Source: Ilyonectria destructans
Taxonomy: Eukaryota; Ascomycota; Sordariomycetes; Hypocreales; Nectriaceae
DNA length: 64,000 bases
Assembly (NCBI GenBank): GCA_020740775.1
Contig: JAHEWK010000018.1
Coordinates: 806,001-870,000, forward strand
Direction: 5' to 3'
How positions within the stretch are numbered: the stretch's first letter is position 1; the number at the start of each line of letters is the position of its first letter. Made by a program: the position numbers and the translations under genes. The notes below the pieces were generated by a model. The model had not been told where the DNA came from and ran no database searches. It was given only the letters and a program-made list of their open reading frames with translations. Of this stretch, positions 32,387 through 43,615 are shown one piece after another.

Positions 32387-33502
32387 CTAGGAGCAAAACC
32401 TGGACAGTTGAGTCGCAGCATCGGGAACTGAACAAGCCTGGGCGAGCGAGAGTTGATACTGAAGAAGGGCAAGGTCATAAGCCTTCTGAGCATAGACAGC
32501 GGATATGACCCCCGTGACGAAGCTGATGATAGTTAAGATCCCAATGGCCGTCGCTATCCAGAAGGTGGCAAACTGGAGCGCGTTCTTCCCATCTCTTTTG
32601 AGCATAAACTGGTGCGCTCCGACCGGCACCTCGTCCAGCACCTTACTGAGCTCCTCGACTCGTTCTCCCCAGAACGGGTATTTGCTTAGCTCCACCGTCC
32701 TGGATTGGCCGCAAGTTCCAAGGCCGCCAAAGCTTTTTCCATGCTTTCGAAGAAGCGACTTGGTTGGATGATGATGCCTGGGAAAGAGGAGGTTGAGCGT
32801 GTCGATGGCCTCTTCTGTGATCGCCAGGGGTAGTGCCGTGCTGTCCCTCGACCGGCGGTGGTTACGCAGGCAAATCTTGTGCTCGTACACCGTGAGGACT
32901 CTGCTGTCTCTGTCTAATTTGAGATGGTCGGCTAGATTGTGAGTCCAGAGTATCCTGAAGTCATGGTTGCTGACGAGGTTTGCTACTGTCAAGCTGTTCT
33001 TGACACATCCTTTCCTAACATCTTCCGTGGCAGAAGCTGTTTGGAAAGAGGCGTTGACCAGAGAGATAACACTCTGATCGTCGGCCCAATGCAGTACCCC
33101 CGATAGTCCGGCCGGTGGGGACGACCGGATGTCTAGTGTCAACCACAAGCCGGCGGCTACATCGATCGCCTTTGAAAGTGAATCGTCCGATGGGGTTTTA
33201 GGCGACAGACTTTTCTTGACCTCTCCCAATATCTCCGTCCTTGGCGACCTCTTCAGGCGTCTGACATCGTCGATAACACTTAACAGATCTTCCGACGTGA
33301 TCGGGTGGAGATCGCTGGAGTCACTGTCCACGACGTCGAGTTTGGCATTGACGCGCTCCGAGAGGCTGGCGTACATGCCCCCTTCGGCGCGGAACTCCTC
33401 GGGCGAGATTCCAGGCCACAAGGCTTGCGCCAACTGCAGATCGCTACGTGGATGCGCCACTCGATGTTCATTGTAGGACGGCTTGAAACAACCGAGGGCC
33501 AT
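32387..33502 (-). CDS. Uncharacterised membrane-anchored fungal protein, divergent partner of the protease-like gene
   Basis: A single exon of 371 residues from an ATG at 33502. The N-terminal about 300 residues are soluble with no domain I can name, and may be mostly alpha-beta with conserved-looking blocks (GVLHWADDQSVISLV, FRILWTHNLADHLKLD, VLTVYEHKICLRNH). A strong membrane helix lies at about 312-335 (ATFWIATAIGILTIISFVTG), followed by a short tail. Proteins of this shape are frequent among fungal hypotheticals near STAND or protease-like genes, as far as I recall, but no activity is established. It is divergent from the protease-like gene (start 34050), with 547 bp between the two ATGs that may serve as a shared promoter. 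This is the only support for a joint role. No signal peptide, so the N-part should face the cytosol. Confidence 0.6.
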   Translation of the reverse strand: MALGCFKPSYNEHRVAHPRSDLQLAQALWPGISPEEFRAEGGMYASLSERVNAKLDVVDSDSSDLHPITSEDLLSVIDDVRRLKRSPRTEILGEVKKSLSPKTPSDDSLSKAIDVAAGLWLTLDIRSSPPAGLSGVLHWADDQSVISLVNASFQTASATEDVRKGCVKNSLTVANLVSNHDFRILWTHNLADHLKLDRDSRVLTVYEHKICLRNHRRSRDSTALPLAITEEAIDTLNLLFPRHHHPTKSLLRKHGKSFGGLGTCGQSRTVELSKYPFWGERVEELSKVLDEVPVGAHQFMLKRDGKNALQFATFWIATAIGILTIISFVTGVISAVYAQKAYDLALLQYQLSLAQACSVPDAATQLSRFCS

Positions 33503-34049
33503 TGTGGACTGCTTGGTGGTCGACTTGAGTTGTCCGAGCTGGCAGAGATGATTCGGGCAATCGTGTCCATCGTTCGAATCCCCCCTCCCAGATTATTTCT
33601 TTGCCAGCCGTAAGAACTGCACATTTGTCGGTCACGGTCACGGCCACGGCCACGGCGTTTTTCCGACGCCATGATAAGCAGCCCTGATATTTGATTCGAT
33701 ACCAGCCCGCAGAGGAGCTGCAATGGAATTACAATGCGGAGTAGGTCACCCTGAGGCTCAGTGGTAGGAAGGAGTCGTGTGCTGCGCCTCCGCCATGTTT
33801 TCGACCTGCTTCTGTGACTGACGGCCCAGAGACGAAGACTCAAACTGAAGAGCTCTCCAAACTGTCGCTTGTCAGACAATCGCTCAACGATAGCCTCGAC
33901 GTCTCTACTCAAGACTACCGTATTGAGTCACTCTCTAGAGCTCATGACTACTGCTGGAAAACGCCAGCCTTGAAACGCTGGCCATCCGACCCCGCTCCTC
34001 CACGCCGCTCCAATACCGGTATCCGAACGACCTCACTCTCGGCGGACGG
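33503..34049. promoter_or_regulatory. Possible shared promoter of the divergent pair
   Basis: 547 bp between divergent start codons. A plus-strand frame opening at 33814 with a GTG start reads through to 34167 in a different frame from the protease-like gene. Part of it may be an extra 5' exon. No TATA box stands out. Confidence 0.35.
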
Positions 34050-36814
34050 ATGCTTGGAGATCCCAAGCTATACATGGACTCCCACGAATTTCCCCTTCGT
34101 CGCCAGAGCGGGATTGGCGGCGGTGCCTTGGTCAGTCACGGTCACATCCACCAACATGAACCCTTGATGTCTTCGCCTGCGATGCCGCAGCATTCCATGC
34201 CATGCGACCGAAGTCACCGACTGCCCTGGATCGTCACAAACGCCGACTCAGGATACTTTCCCAGCTCTCCAACTCCTCCCTGCGACGACGCTGCGACATG
34301 TGATTCCATCGACCAGCCACCAGCTAGTTGCGAGCACGTCCAGGCGAACCACGATCTCACATCCTCGAGTACGGAGACACCCGAGCCGCTAACGCCGTCC
34401 GATGAAGAAATTCCGCTATTCGTGCCGTCCCGAACCCTGCAAGCATACACATATTACTCCCATAACGCCTATTGTGCGCGTCCGTCCATGATCAAGCTAC
34501 CATCCGAGGCACTCAAGAGCTGGAACGAAACGCTGCAGAGGGAATGGGACGTTGAGCTCAATTCCATCCGTTCTATTGTGGTCCGCAAATGCGGCCGCAA
34601 GTCTCAAGTAGAGTCAAAGATCGAGAAACCGGAATTGCGCCTGTCGGGCCGCGCCGCCACAGGGAGCAACGGGGTGAATCTGTCGCTGGCCGTTTGGATA
34701 CTTTGCGGCAGTGGATGGTGCCGGGACAAAGTCAAGAAGAAGCTTAGGGAGCTGTCTTTGTTTCAAAGCTGCCATTGGCAGATCGAAGTGCAAGAGGGCG
34801 CGTCCGTATACGGCGCCATCCAAGATTCCGTGCCGCTGCAGAACCTCGACCTCGGGCACCCTATCCGGCTGCGAGAAGACACGGAGCTGTACCTCCACGT
34901 CGAAACTCCTGAGGATAACGAGTCGGCGTGCGGAAGACTTGTCTGCTCCACAATCATGACCCAGGGTGTTGTGGCTGAGCAGCGTCTCTCGAGGCTCGGC
35001 GGCCGGATTAACATCGCAGACGACAGACTCGTCGTCACGACCGCCCATGGTATGCTGGAACACCTCATGGCTGTGCCTCAGTCGTCTTCAAGTACCTCGG
35101 AGTCGTCTGGATCATCTAATAGCGACGAATTTGAAGAGTCAGATACCGAGGACGAAGACTGCACGGCGGACAGTGGTGATGGTCAACAGGATGGCACCGA
35201 GACTTGCGAGCCTCACCGAGACAGACTTGGATACAAGAATCCCGAGCATGTATCTTCTTGGACGCCAGCCAGGCTTGGGGGGCCGGTAAACTTCCTCGGG
35301 ATGGGGACCGACGCTTTGGGCTCTGATACACGCGGAAGCTGGTCTCATCTGGCTGTAGCAGACACCGACTTTGCGCTCTTGGAGGCGCCGGAACTGAATA
35401 CCGCGAAGAACACATACGCCATGCATAGTAACCAAGACTCGAGTCCAACGTGGGTGAGACACTTCCCGCATAACGAAGGCATGATGTCTGGCCCGGTCAA
35501 GGTTTTGGTGGACGATGACCAACCAGAAAACGGCTTCATCCTCCCTCAGTCGTCGAGCATTTCCGTACAAGGAATCACTGTAGAAACTCAAAAGGTTGAG
35601 CTGAGAGAGCCACTAGGTAGGTAACCCACAATCTTTGGAACGCAGGCTACGGGCTCAGAAACTAACAGATGTCGTAGCCAGGGGCACCTCGGGGTCGTGG
35701 GTTGTTCGAGGTGAAACACTCTGCGGCATGATCATTGCCATCTACGACCACGAACCGTTTGCTCAGCTTATCACGGCAGAAAAGCTGTGCATGGATATTA
35801 AGGGTTCGTATAGACACCTGGTGGACGTTAGCCTCCCCTTCAGAGCTGATTGCTCTCGCCCCGGCGATGATATCGATCTGACATCGGCTCTGGACCTGGC
35901 GACCTATACTGAGAGTGCTTACCTTCTAACTGGCCATTTAAGCTCGTGTCCTGATCCGGATACCAAACCCGTGTTGGGAGATGTCAGCGCTGGGATGATC
36001 GCTAAGCCTCAATCTGACAGAGGCATAAGGACACCGAACCGCGGACATGACCCTCAAGAATCTCCTAGAAAGTCTCCTCCCGCTCACATACCTACGAAAT
36101 CAAATATCGACGTGATGCAATATTGTAGGGAGTCAGTTGAAAGCAAAAGGGCGCTTGAGCTACAGCTCGAGGCCCGAAACTATGAGAACCAGAGGTTGCG
36201 CGAGTTCAACGACCAGATAGTCAAGGAACTTTCTGACTACAAGGCCCAGGCCAATGCGAAAATCCAGGCTCTTTTCATAGAGTTTGAGTCACGGTACAAA
36301 GTGTATGAGTCTAAAAACGCCCTCTTCCAAGCCATGGGGGAGCAGGCTGCGGAGATGAAGGGCAAGATGGACGCCTCTGAAGTCTTGCAGGAAGCCACGG
36401 CTACCGAGGTCGAGAAGCTCAAGCAGCAGCTCAAAAGTTCTGATGCCAAGGCTCAAGCCGGCTTAGCTGCTGTTGGTAAGACTATGACGGTGGTAATGGT
36501 GTATGTAAGTGCGATCTAGTCGAGTGTTACAAGCTAGTTGCTTGTCCTTAGAGCTTGCAGGGCATCTCACTCACCATTTCCAGGTTTTCACCCCTATTGC
36601 ATTCGCAATTGGTGCATTGTCATTGCAGAAAATGGTCACTTACATGCATTTACAACCGAATGGCAGATCGTTTATCATCCTGGTTCTTTTCTTCCTCGGC
36701 TGGGTATGGTTCGCTGTCCGGATGCATTGGAAATGGAAGCAAATCGAGGATAGTATAAGAGACATAGTGAAGGCAGAATTGTCCGAGACAGATCTGGAAT
36801 ATGAAGAAGCATAA
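34050..36814 (+). CDS. Trypsin-like serine protease domain fused to a coiled coil and two membrane helices
   Basis: The model has three exons: 34050-35616, 35669-36504 and 36584-36814. The introns are 35617-35668 and 36505-36583, both GT..AG and in phase, giving 877 residues. A chymotrypsin-fold triad can be followed: His333 in LVVTTAHGML, Asp440 in ADTDFALLEAP and Ser530 in ARGTSGSWVV, the last completed only by splicing the first intron. Thr replaces the usual Asp before Ser (GTSGS). An acidic Ser-rich insert (about 350-380) sits between His and Asp. Residues 671-793 form a long coiled coil, and two hydrophobic helices (about 796-823 and 833-853) end in a charged cytosolic tail. Domains of this trypsin-like type also occur as effector parts of fungal STAND proteins. 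Here it is tied to a membrane anchor instead. The start is the first ATG, and more 5' exon is possible. Confidence 0.65.
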
Positions 36815-37079
36815 CACGAAGTTATGTTATATACTTGAGAAATTCCCTCGATGAGGGAACCTAATGTTTCAATTTACTGCATTTTCGTTGTGTACGTCAC
36901 AGTTGCCAAGGCCCAAGTTTGGGTTTCAAGCTGCTTTTTTCTTCTTCTGCCGGAATCCTGTCTAACCTTTTCGACCCGTTCTAACCTTGATGTCTAAACC
37001 TGCAAATCCCACGTTCCTATCTTAAGGTCGTTGACTGCAGACAGCAAGGTCGTTAACTACAGACAGTAGTGTTGAAGTT
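36815..37079. other. 3' flank of the protease-like gene with a 22-bp tandem repeat
   Basis: Mostly unremarkable. At 37024-37067 two adjacent 22-bp copies occur (see separate entry), marking the edge of the AT-rich island. Confidence 0.5.
37024..37067. repeat. 22-bp tandem duplication, copies differ only by transitions
   Basis: Copy 1 is 37024-37045 and copy 2 is 37046-37067. They differ at three places: G/A at 37033 vs 37055, G/A at 37037 vs 37059, and C/T at 37045 vs 37067. All three run from G or C in copy 1 to A or T in copy 2. Confidence 0.8.
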
Positions 37080-38300
37080 AGAAGGGTTAAATTAAAGCTT
37101 CAGGCGGAGACTAATATATAATAACCTTATTATTCAGCTACTGTTTCTTCTGGTGTTGGGTGTAGTACTTACTGTTTATCTCTACTATTTGAGAATACTG
37201 TATAGCTTTAATCTATCTGATAATATTAAGTAAAGCTATAAAAAAACTAAATACTTAAGAAATTATTATATTACTTAATAAAGTAAATTAAGAAAAGATA
37301 ACTATAATATATAATAATAGCCTTCTATTAAAATCTTTACTGATAGTAAACTTTTAACTTAAAAACTCTCTATCTTTAAATAACTTATAAAATAGCTAAA
37401 TACTAATCTCTTTTAGTAGTTTTAATAGCTTTAATAGCTAGATTCTATTTTAACTTATTTTATTAATTCTTTAAATTAAAAAGTTTAATATTTAATTATT
37501 ATAAAGTATAACAGTCAGATTTAACCTAAGGGTATAGAGTAGGTCTAAATATAGAGCATATAATCTAGTGGATTAGGATATTATAGTGAGCAATATAGAT
37601 TACAGTCTGGTAATAGTAGAATAGTAGATTTAATATAACTAAATATATTAATAGCTAGTAATGCTATCTCTATAAAAGTGCTAAATAAATATACTTATAT
37701 ACTAGGTGACGATTTATGGATTATATAAGGCGTTAGATTGTAACGATCCTTAGATTGTAATAATTCAGAATTATAGGTACGATCCTTAGTGTGACGCTCT
37801 ATATGTAGTTGGATGGAAAAAGTGGGTATATTATAGTTCTGCCGGTTATAACTATCTGGTCCCAACCTGAGCTATAATAATTAAGTATTAATATTAAAGC
37901 CAGCCTTATTATAAATATAACTACTTTATTCTTTCTATCTAACTACCTATAAAATACTAATCTTAAGATTATAACTATAATTTTAAATTATTATAATTTT
38001 AAGATTACTATAATTTAATACTTCATATAATCTATAAATTATTACTTAATATATAAAATACTTATTTAAGTATTTTATAAAATAAGCTTTACTAGCTATT
38101 AATATAACTTAATTACCTAGCTTACTATACTAACTATATATTACTAGATATAATACCCTTACTTTACTGTATTACTCTATTTACAGTAATTATACTATAA
38201 CGTACACCTAAATATTCTAATTCCTACTAGAACCTAAACCCTACAATCTATACCTACCCTGCACTAACAATCCAGAATAAGCACGGCCGTTACATCTTAG
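37080..38300. repeat. AT-rich island, probably a RIP-mutated repeat
   Basis: About 1.2 kb are made almost wholly of A and T, with abundant TA steps and recurrent CTA/TAG/TTA strings, no open frame and few CA/TG steps, in sharp contrast to the roughly 50 percent GC around. That is the usual look of transposon DNA after RIP in ascomycetes. No transposase or reverse-transcriptase frame survives, so the original element cannot be named with confidence. It includes the possible LTR at 37739-38294. Confidence 0.75.
37739..38294. mobile_element. Possible solo LTR inside the AT-rich island
   Basis: The segment begins TGTAACG and ends CGTTACA, a 7-bp perfect inverted terminal pair with the TG..CA ends expected of an LTR retrotransposon, and is 556 bp long. 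No matching 5-bp target duplication is seen in the flanks. It may have been altered by mutation, or the ends may be fortuitous in AT-rich DNA. Confidence 0.35.
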
Positions 38301-38565
38301 TACTTTAATATTGCTGATAGGCACAGTAGGGTTTAATAACAGCAGGCCTAGCCTGATATACCAGCTACTACTTAAAGGAACTGCATCTCCAAGTTATTAG
38401 ATGGGCATGCTTTTCCCCAATTCAATTCAAGTATACACAGAATTTATCACGAAACTTTAGGAGCAGACAAGCTATAAATAACTGAAAAATTGAGCGCGAA
38501 AGCAATCGCAATTCCTAATTGAGCAACATTGTACAGGCCAAAGAAAAGACAACTCTGGGGCTAAA

Positions 38566-40535
38566 TCAAGCCTCTCCATCCTGATACAAGCCCTCCTCAA
38601 GTCCCTTGATCTGCAAGGCGAGCAGCCTCGAATAGTAGCGACACATGGCCAAGTTTCCACCGTGGAACCAGAAGCCGGGATGTCCACTCCGCTGCCAGAT
38701 TGTCCGCATCTCTCCCTCGTCGTTGAACCCCCAAACATCTCCAACCTTGTCCGCCACCTCGTCGCCAAACATGATGCGCGTTTGCGTTCGCATGTTCTGG
38801 TAGCCCGTGGCAAAGACGATCTCGTCGCCTTCGAGCTCGGAACCGTCGGCAAATCGTAGTCCGTTGGGGAGGACTTCGGCGATTTCTTGCCCCTGCTTGA
38901 CCTTGATCTTGCCGTCGGCGATGAGCTGGGAAGCGCCGACGTTGATGTAGTAGCCGCCGCCGCGCTGGAAGTACTTAAAGAAGAGACCGGCGCCGTCTGG
39001 GCCGCGGTCCACCTTAAAGCCGACCTTGTCCAGCCCCTCGAGGATTTCCTTGTCGCACTCGGCTTGGCGCTCTCCGACCTTGATCTGAATCGCCTTGAGG
39101 ACGGGAGTGGGAAGGCCGTGGATCAGCATATCGGCATCATCAACGGGCGGTCCGTCTTCCGAGTAGATGCCCTTCAAGGCAATCTCCGTGATGGCCTTGG
39201 AGGACACGACGTGTGTGGTGGACCGCTGAACCATGGTAATGTCGTAGCCCTTCTCCAGGAAATCCTGCGCAATATCGTGGGCCGAATTGCAAGAGCCAAC
39301 CACAATGGCCTTTTTGCCATGGCTGTTCTCTCGAGCTCCCGGGAACTCGGACGAGTGGCATAGGCGATCGCCCTTGAAGTTCTCAATGCCTTTGACGGAT
39401 GGCTGGTTCTTCTTGCCCGAGTGGCCTGTTGCTTGGATGAGGTGACGGGGGTAGAATGTGCGGACCTCGCTAGTTCCATCTGCGGCTTTGCGGTTGACGA
39501 TGACAGTCCAGAACTTCTTCGCGTCGTCCCATTTCGTGTAGACGAGCTCCGTTCGTGTCCATACGTTGAGTTCGAGGAGCGTGGCGTAGGACTCGAAGAA
39601 GTCGGCCAGCTTGTCTTTGGGCGTAAAAATGGGCCACTGGGCGGGGAAGTTGAGGTATGGCATGTGGTCGTACCAGACTGGGTCGTGGAGGACCAGTTGG
39701 TGATAGCGCTTGCGCCAGTTATCGCCGACGCGCTCGTTTTGGTCGATAACGAGAGTCTCGACACCGAGCATCTTGAGGCGGGCAGCGGCTGTTAAGCCGG
39801 CCTGACCACCACCTGGGAAGAGAGACATTAGAACAGGAGAGAAATTCGTACCGGGGTTAACTTACCAACTACCAAGACGGACGGGTCACTACCGTCGTTA
39901 AAGTTGGCTGCTAGGGCCCTCTTCTCGGCCCAGTTCTTTCGACCAGGCTTTCCACCGTGCTCAGCGCCCTTTACTCGTCGCTCGTTGATGATCTCTTCGT
40001 AACCGCGAAGCTCCTCGAGCCTAGTGTACAGGGTGAAGATCTTCCACTGGCCACCCTGCTCGACAAGGCGCGCAAGGCCAACACCAGTACCGAGGACCGT
40101 CTCGACGGCGACGAAGAACTGAACGCCGGAGACATTTCCGGAGGCGTCGATGGGCACAATCTTGGGAGCGCGGACAGTTGTGGTACCGTCGACGGCGAGC
40201 TTCTTTAGTCTGAAGCCATCCTTGGAGCCCGCACAGCTTTGAAGAAACTCTTGGATGCGAGGCGGGCTCTTGACAGTGCGGAAGACCCAAGAAAGCGCGA
40301 GGTGGTCGCGCCAGTAGCCGTCATCGACAAAGAATTGCGATAGCGCGGCAAAGTCGCGCTTGGCTAGGACTTGGTTAAAGCTGTCGACGACGGATGCAGC
40401 CACCTGGGCGGGATCAACGGCGGCGGCAATCTTGGGGGCAGAGGGGAACTTGGCGACGGGGATGTTGACGGATCCAGGGACCGTTCGCATATGTGAGGGG
40501 ACGGATTGAACCGGCTGGACGTCTACTGTAGCCAT
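38566..40535 (-). CDS. Flavin-containing monooxygenase with an NTF2/SnoaL-like N-terminal domain
   Basis: The model has two exons, 39866-40535 and 38566-39812, around a 53-bp GT..AG intron that splits the first FAD motif. The protein has 638 residues. Residues about 45-180 (VVDSFNQVLAKRDFAALSQF, then YWRDHLALSW) are of the NTF2/SnoaL type. The FAD-binding VLVVGGGQAGLTAAARL follows at about 220, with ERVGDNWRKRYHQL, the FMO-type QATGHSGKKNQP, the NADP-binding IVVGSCNSAHDIAQDF and the late FATGY block. This layout is common in fungal YUCCA/FMO-like enzymes of about 600 residues annotated as flavin monooxygenases. They hydroxylate or N-oxidise small molecules with NADPH and O2. Substrate unknown. 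A 24-bp tandem repeat lies just upstream of the ATG. The gene seems intact though it abuts the RIP-like island at its 3' end. Confidence 0.88.
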
Positions 40536-40553
40536 GATGAAGAAGGGGATGTT

Positions 40554-40621
40554 TCAATTGATGGAGGATGGAATGGGTCAATTGATGGAGGAGGGAATGT
40601 GTCAATTGATGGCTGATGGAG
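40554..40621. repeat. 24-bp tandem repeat, nearly three copies, in the FMO 5' region
   Basis: Units start with TCAATTGATGG at 40554, 40578 and 40602, and the third copy is partial. They lie 20-90 bp before the ATG at 40535 (minus-strand gene), so in the 5' UTR or core promoter. CAATTG is an E-box-like palindrome. Confidence 0.7.
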
Positions 40622-41779
40622 ATGGTGATTGCGGGGTGAGATGATGGAGGATATCATGTCAAACTGAGCTGGATTTCTGCCTCATTAAGTACCAGATGCT
40701 CAGCTTCTGTCAAGATAACAATGAGGCGCAAACCACACTCGAACTTGGGATATCGTCATGTCCGCCGAAGTATCTGTCGATTCCGCTCGACCTCCCCCGC
40801 GCCGTCATTACCCCATACCCCAGACTTGAACCCCGCACTCGAGAGCATCGGAGTGGAGAGCGGAGCCGATTGAAGTTGGGCGGAGCCGATTAAGATGTCT
40901 CATTTTGCAGTCGGTGCCGATCGACAGAAGCCTCTAGTTCAGGCGGATCCGACGCTAAGCCAGCTTGCATGGGTTAAGGTGCGTTAGTAGCGTTACCAGG
41001 ATTCAGATTGAGTGCCACGTGCGATTCCAGCAAGGATATGTGTCTGTGAAGATGGATATGGAGAGAGATGGGTGCAGGAGGCAATGCAGAATGCCAGGTG
41101 GTGACCGTCTGTTCGCATCCAACTCTGCAGCGAACCCATTGACTGACACGACAACTGCTCTCCCTAATTCCTACCTGGGATAGACGAAGCGACGTATCCA
41201 AGCTGCTGTTCATCTCACTCAATACGTGTTGGGGATTGAAGCCTGCAATGCTCCAAGCCTCTTCCGCGTTCCACGATAAACTTTGAACTAGAAATGAAGC
41301 CGACGTAGGCTCCGCTCCCACTAAGCTCAATACGATGCCCGACAACACGTTGTTTCCGCTCCTTAATTCCTCCGATCGGAGACGCATTTCACCTGAGCCG
41401 CAGGTCATTTCACGCCATGCGTCTGGGGAATCCGAGCCCTGTGGAATCAGCGTGAGATTACCACAACACCTATTGGTCTGCCATGCCCAAGCTGAATTGT
41501 CGCGGGCTCCCTATCCCAGCCACAGCGCAATTGAACCAACCCGTCGATCAATGCCCTCGTAATGAGGCGTCCGTCCCCCGGTACCCCAGACGCGTCCATT
41601 CGGATCAAGGGACGTCTGAGCCAGTTGCCCTTAATCACGGCAGTTCACGTACACGTACATGCCTTGAATGCGGAGAAATTACGAGTATATGTTTGGTCCT
41701 TCGCCTCCCATCGTCTCGTTCTGCATATCATATCTTGTTCTCAATTATTGTATCCGATTCATCCTCATCCACCAACGCC
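40622..41779. other. Shared upstream region of the FMO and Ato transporter genes
   Basis: Two divergent genes are separated by about 1.2 kb. Only short frames occur and no RNA gene is seen. Confidence 0.4.
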
Positions 41780-42835
41780 ATGTCCAGACAGTCCAGCGAT
41801 AACAGCAAAGTCCACAATGAGCATCGCGATGAGATGCTGGACAGAATCCAGACCGCCGCTAGCATCTCGCTCTCGCCTGAGCTCTTTGAGCAGCTTTACC
41901 TAGCACCGCAAAACCAAGTCAAGGGTCAGCTCCGGCAGACTTTGGGCAACCCAACACCACTAGGTGAGATGGAGCCTTTCTGCGTATACCGCCGTTCTGA
42001 CATGAAAAAGCACTGGGGGGTTTCTTGCTCTGCACGACGCCCATCTCCATGTCTCTCCTGGAATGGCAGGGTGCTGGCGGATTCGGAGCCGGCGCAAATG
42101 TGTACGTCCAGACATGAGAAATATGTCCCCCGGTAGCTAATGGATCGCGATAGTGGCTCTTACTTTTACCTGGGTGGTCTCATGCTTGTACTGGGAGGAC
42201 TTGGCGAATGGCTTCTCGGTAAAAACCAATTGCACAGCTTGCTCGCTCTGCATACTGATATCCAACCTAGGAAATACCTTTCCCGCCACTGTCTTCTGTC
42301 TCTTCGGGGGCTTCTGGCTCACCTTTGGTGCCACCATTGTTCCTGGATACGGGGCCTACGGCTTATACTCCACGACTGGATCTGCCGCAGACGGGTTGAG
42401 TGAGCAACAGTTCTATGCCACGTTTTCCTTCTTTCTGGTGTCCATGACAATTCTTTGCGCCATCTTTATGGTGGCGAGTATTCGCACCAATGTGGTGCTG
42501 TTTACCATCTTCCTGCTGCTTATTCCTACCTGTAAGTGGACGCATTGTTTCATTTCATGCCAGTAAGCTGGAGCCATACTGACTTGGAGCGATGTGTAGT
42601 CGGGTGCCTGTCGGCCTCGTTCTTCGCCGTTTCGCACGATCTTGCCTCGAGCGCAAAGACATTCCAACACGTCGGTGCCGGTCTTCTCCTTGCCGTCTCG
42701 TTTTTGGGGTGGTACATTTTCCTCGCGCTCGTCCTGTTGTCCGTCGACTTCCCGTATATTCTGCCTCTGGGTGATTTGTCGACTGTGATTCCCGGGCGCA
42801 CGGATCGAACTCGGGAGAGCGTTGACAAGGCGTAG
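41780..42835 (+). CDS. Ato/GPR1-FUN34-YaaH family acetate or ammonium transporter
   Basis: The model has five exons: 41780-41963, 42011-42101, 42154-42218, 42271-42531 and 42600-42835. All four introns (47-68 bp) are GT..AG and in phase. The protein has 278 residues. The N-terminal cytosolic part ends in NPTPLAL, a variant of the family NPAPLGL signature. Six membrane helices follow (GGFLLCTTPISMSLLEWQGAGG, YFYLGGLMLVLGGLGEWLLG, GNTFPATVFCLFGGFWLTFGA, FFLVSMTILCAIFMVASIR, LFTIFLLLIP, VGAGLLLAVSFLGWYIFLAL). Members move acetate or other short acids, or export ammonium, across the plasma membrane. Sequence cannot decide between these. Every intron must be removed for the helices to join, and all exon joins restore family blocks. 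It looks functional. Its divergent neighbour is the flavin monooxygenase. Confidence 0.9.
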
Positions 42836-43615
42836 GGTGTAGGTTATGAGGCCTTCTAAGTGTCTCTATCTAGATTGGCATGGGATTCTTAGGTGGAAAA
42901 ATATGCGGACATTGTTTCGCATTCTCAGCTGGTTATGTAACTTGTCTTTGTTAGTGTTGGAGTAGATAGTCCCAACGCTAAGAACCATGATCGTGTATCT
43001 TTCCATTGAACTACTAGTATAGTTTGTAATAAATAAAGTATCAAGCTGAGATATAACTGAGAAGGGTCGGGATTCTCGCCGAAGTCGGCTGGGAGTCCTT
43101 GGTACACCATCTCAATGATTCAACGTGAAGGGCTGAAGTAGACTTGATCACAAGGCAAAGGGGCTTATCAACTCAATCCAGTTCTTCCCCATGGTCCTTA
43201 CCCCTACGTCCCAGCACTCGATCGGACTCTCGTTCGTCTGCACCTCCTGCTTCCCCGCACTGCAAACCTATGAGTCGTGCTAGTGTTGACAGCCTCAACA
43301 AATCCAACCAATTGGACGCTCGCCAAAAGGTGAGGCCAAGATGCTCGTGGTGGAGTCGTAGCTCTAGCGCAGTGCGGGGAACATGGCGACTCGGCACAGC
43401 GGAATCGGATCATGATAAGTAGCGCCGACTGACTAGGATTCTCTCAATTCCTCTTTCTTCTCCTCTATCGTATCCTGACTGAAACCCACCCGCATCGGCT
43501 CCGCGAATTCCATTCCACTGCAACTGAACACTGCATGTAGAGACCCTCTCGGACAGTCGAGTGTGGATCAGCTTATCCGCTCGCAGGGGCATCGCCACTT
43601 TATTCGCTCCACTCA
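42836..43615. other. Intergenic region upstream of the Zn2Cys6 gene
   Basis: 3' flank of the transporter and promoter of the regulator. Nothing else recognised. Confidence 0.4.

Noticed and set aside
33280..33912. 210-codon minus-strand frame
   Set aside because: Overlaps the start of the 371-residue membrane protein gene in another frame. Arg/Ser-rich shadow translation.
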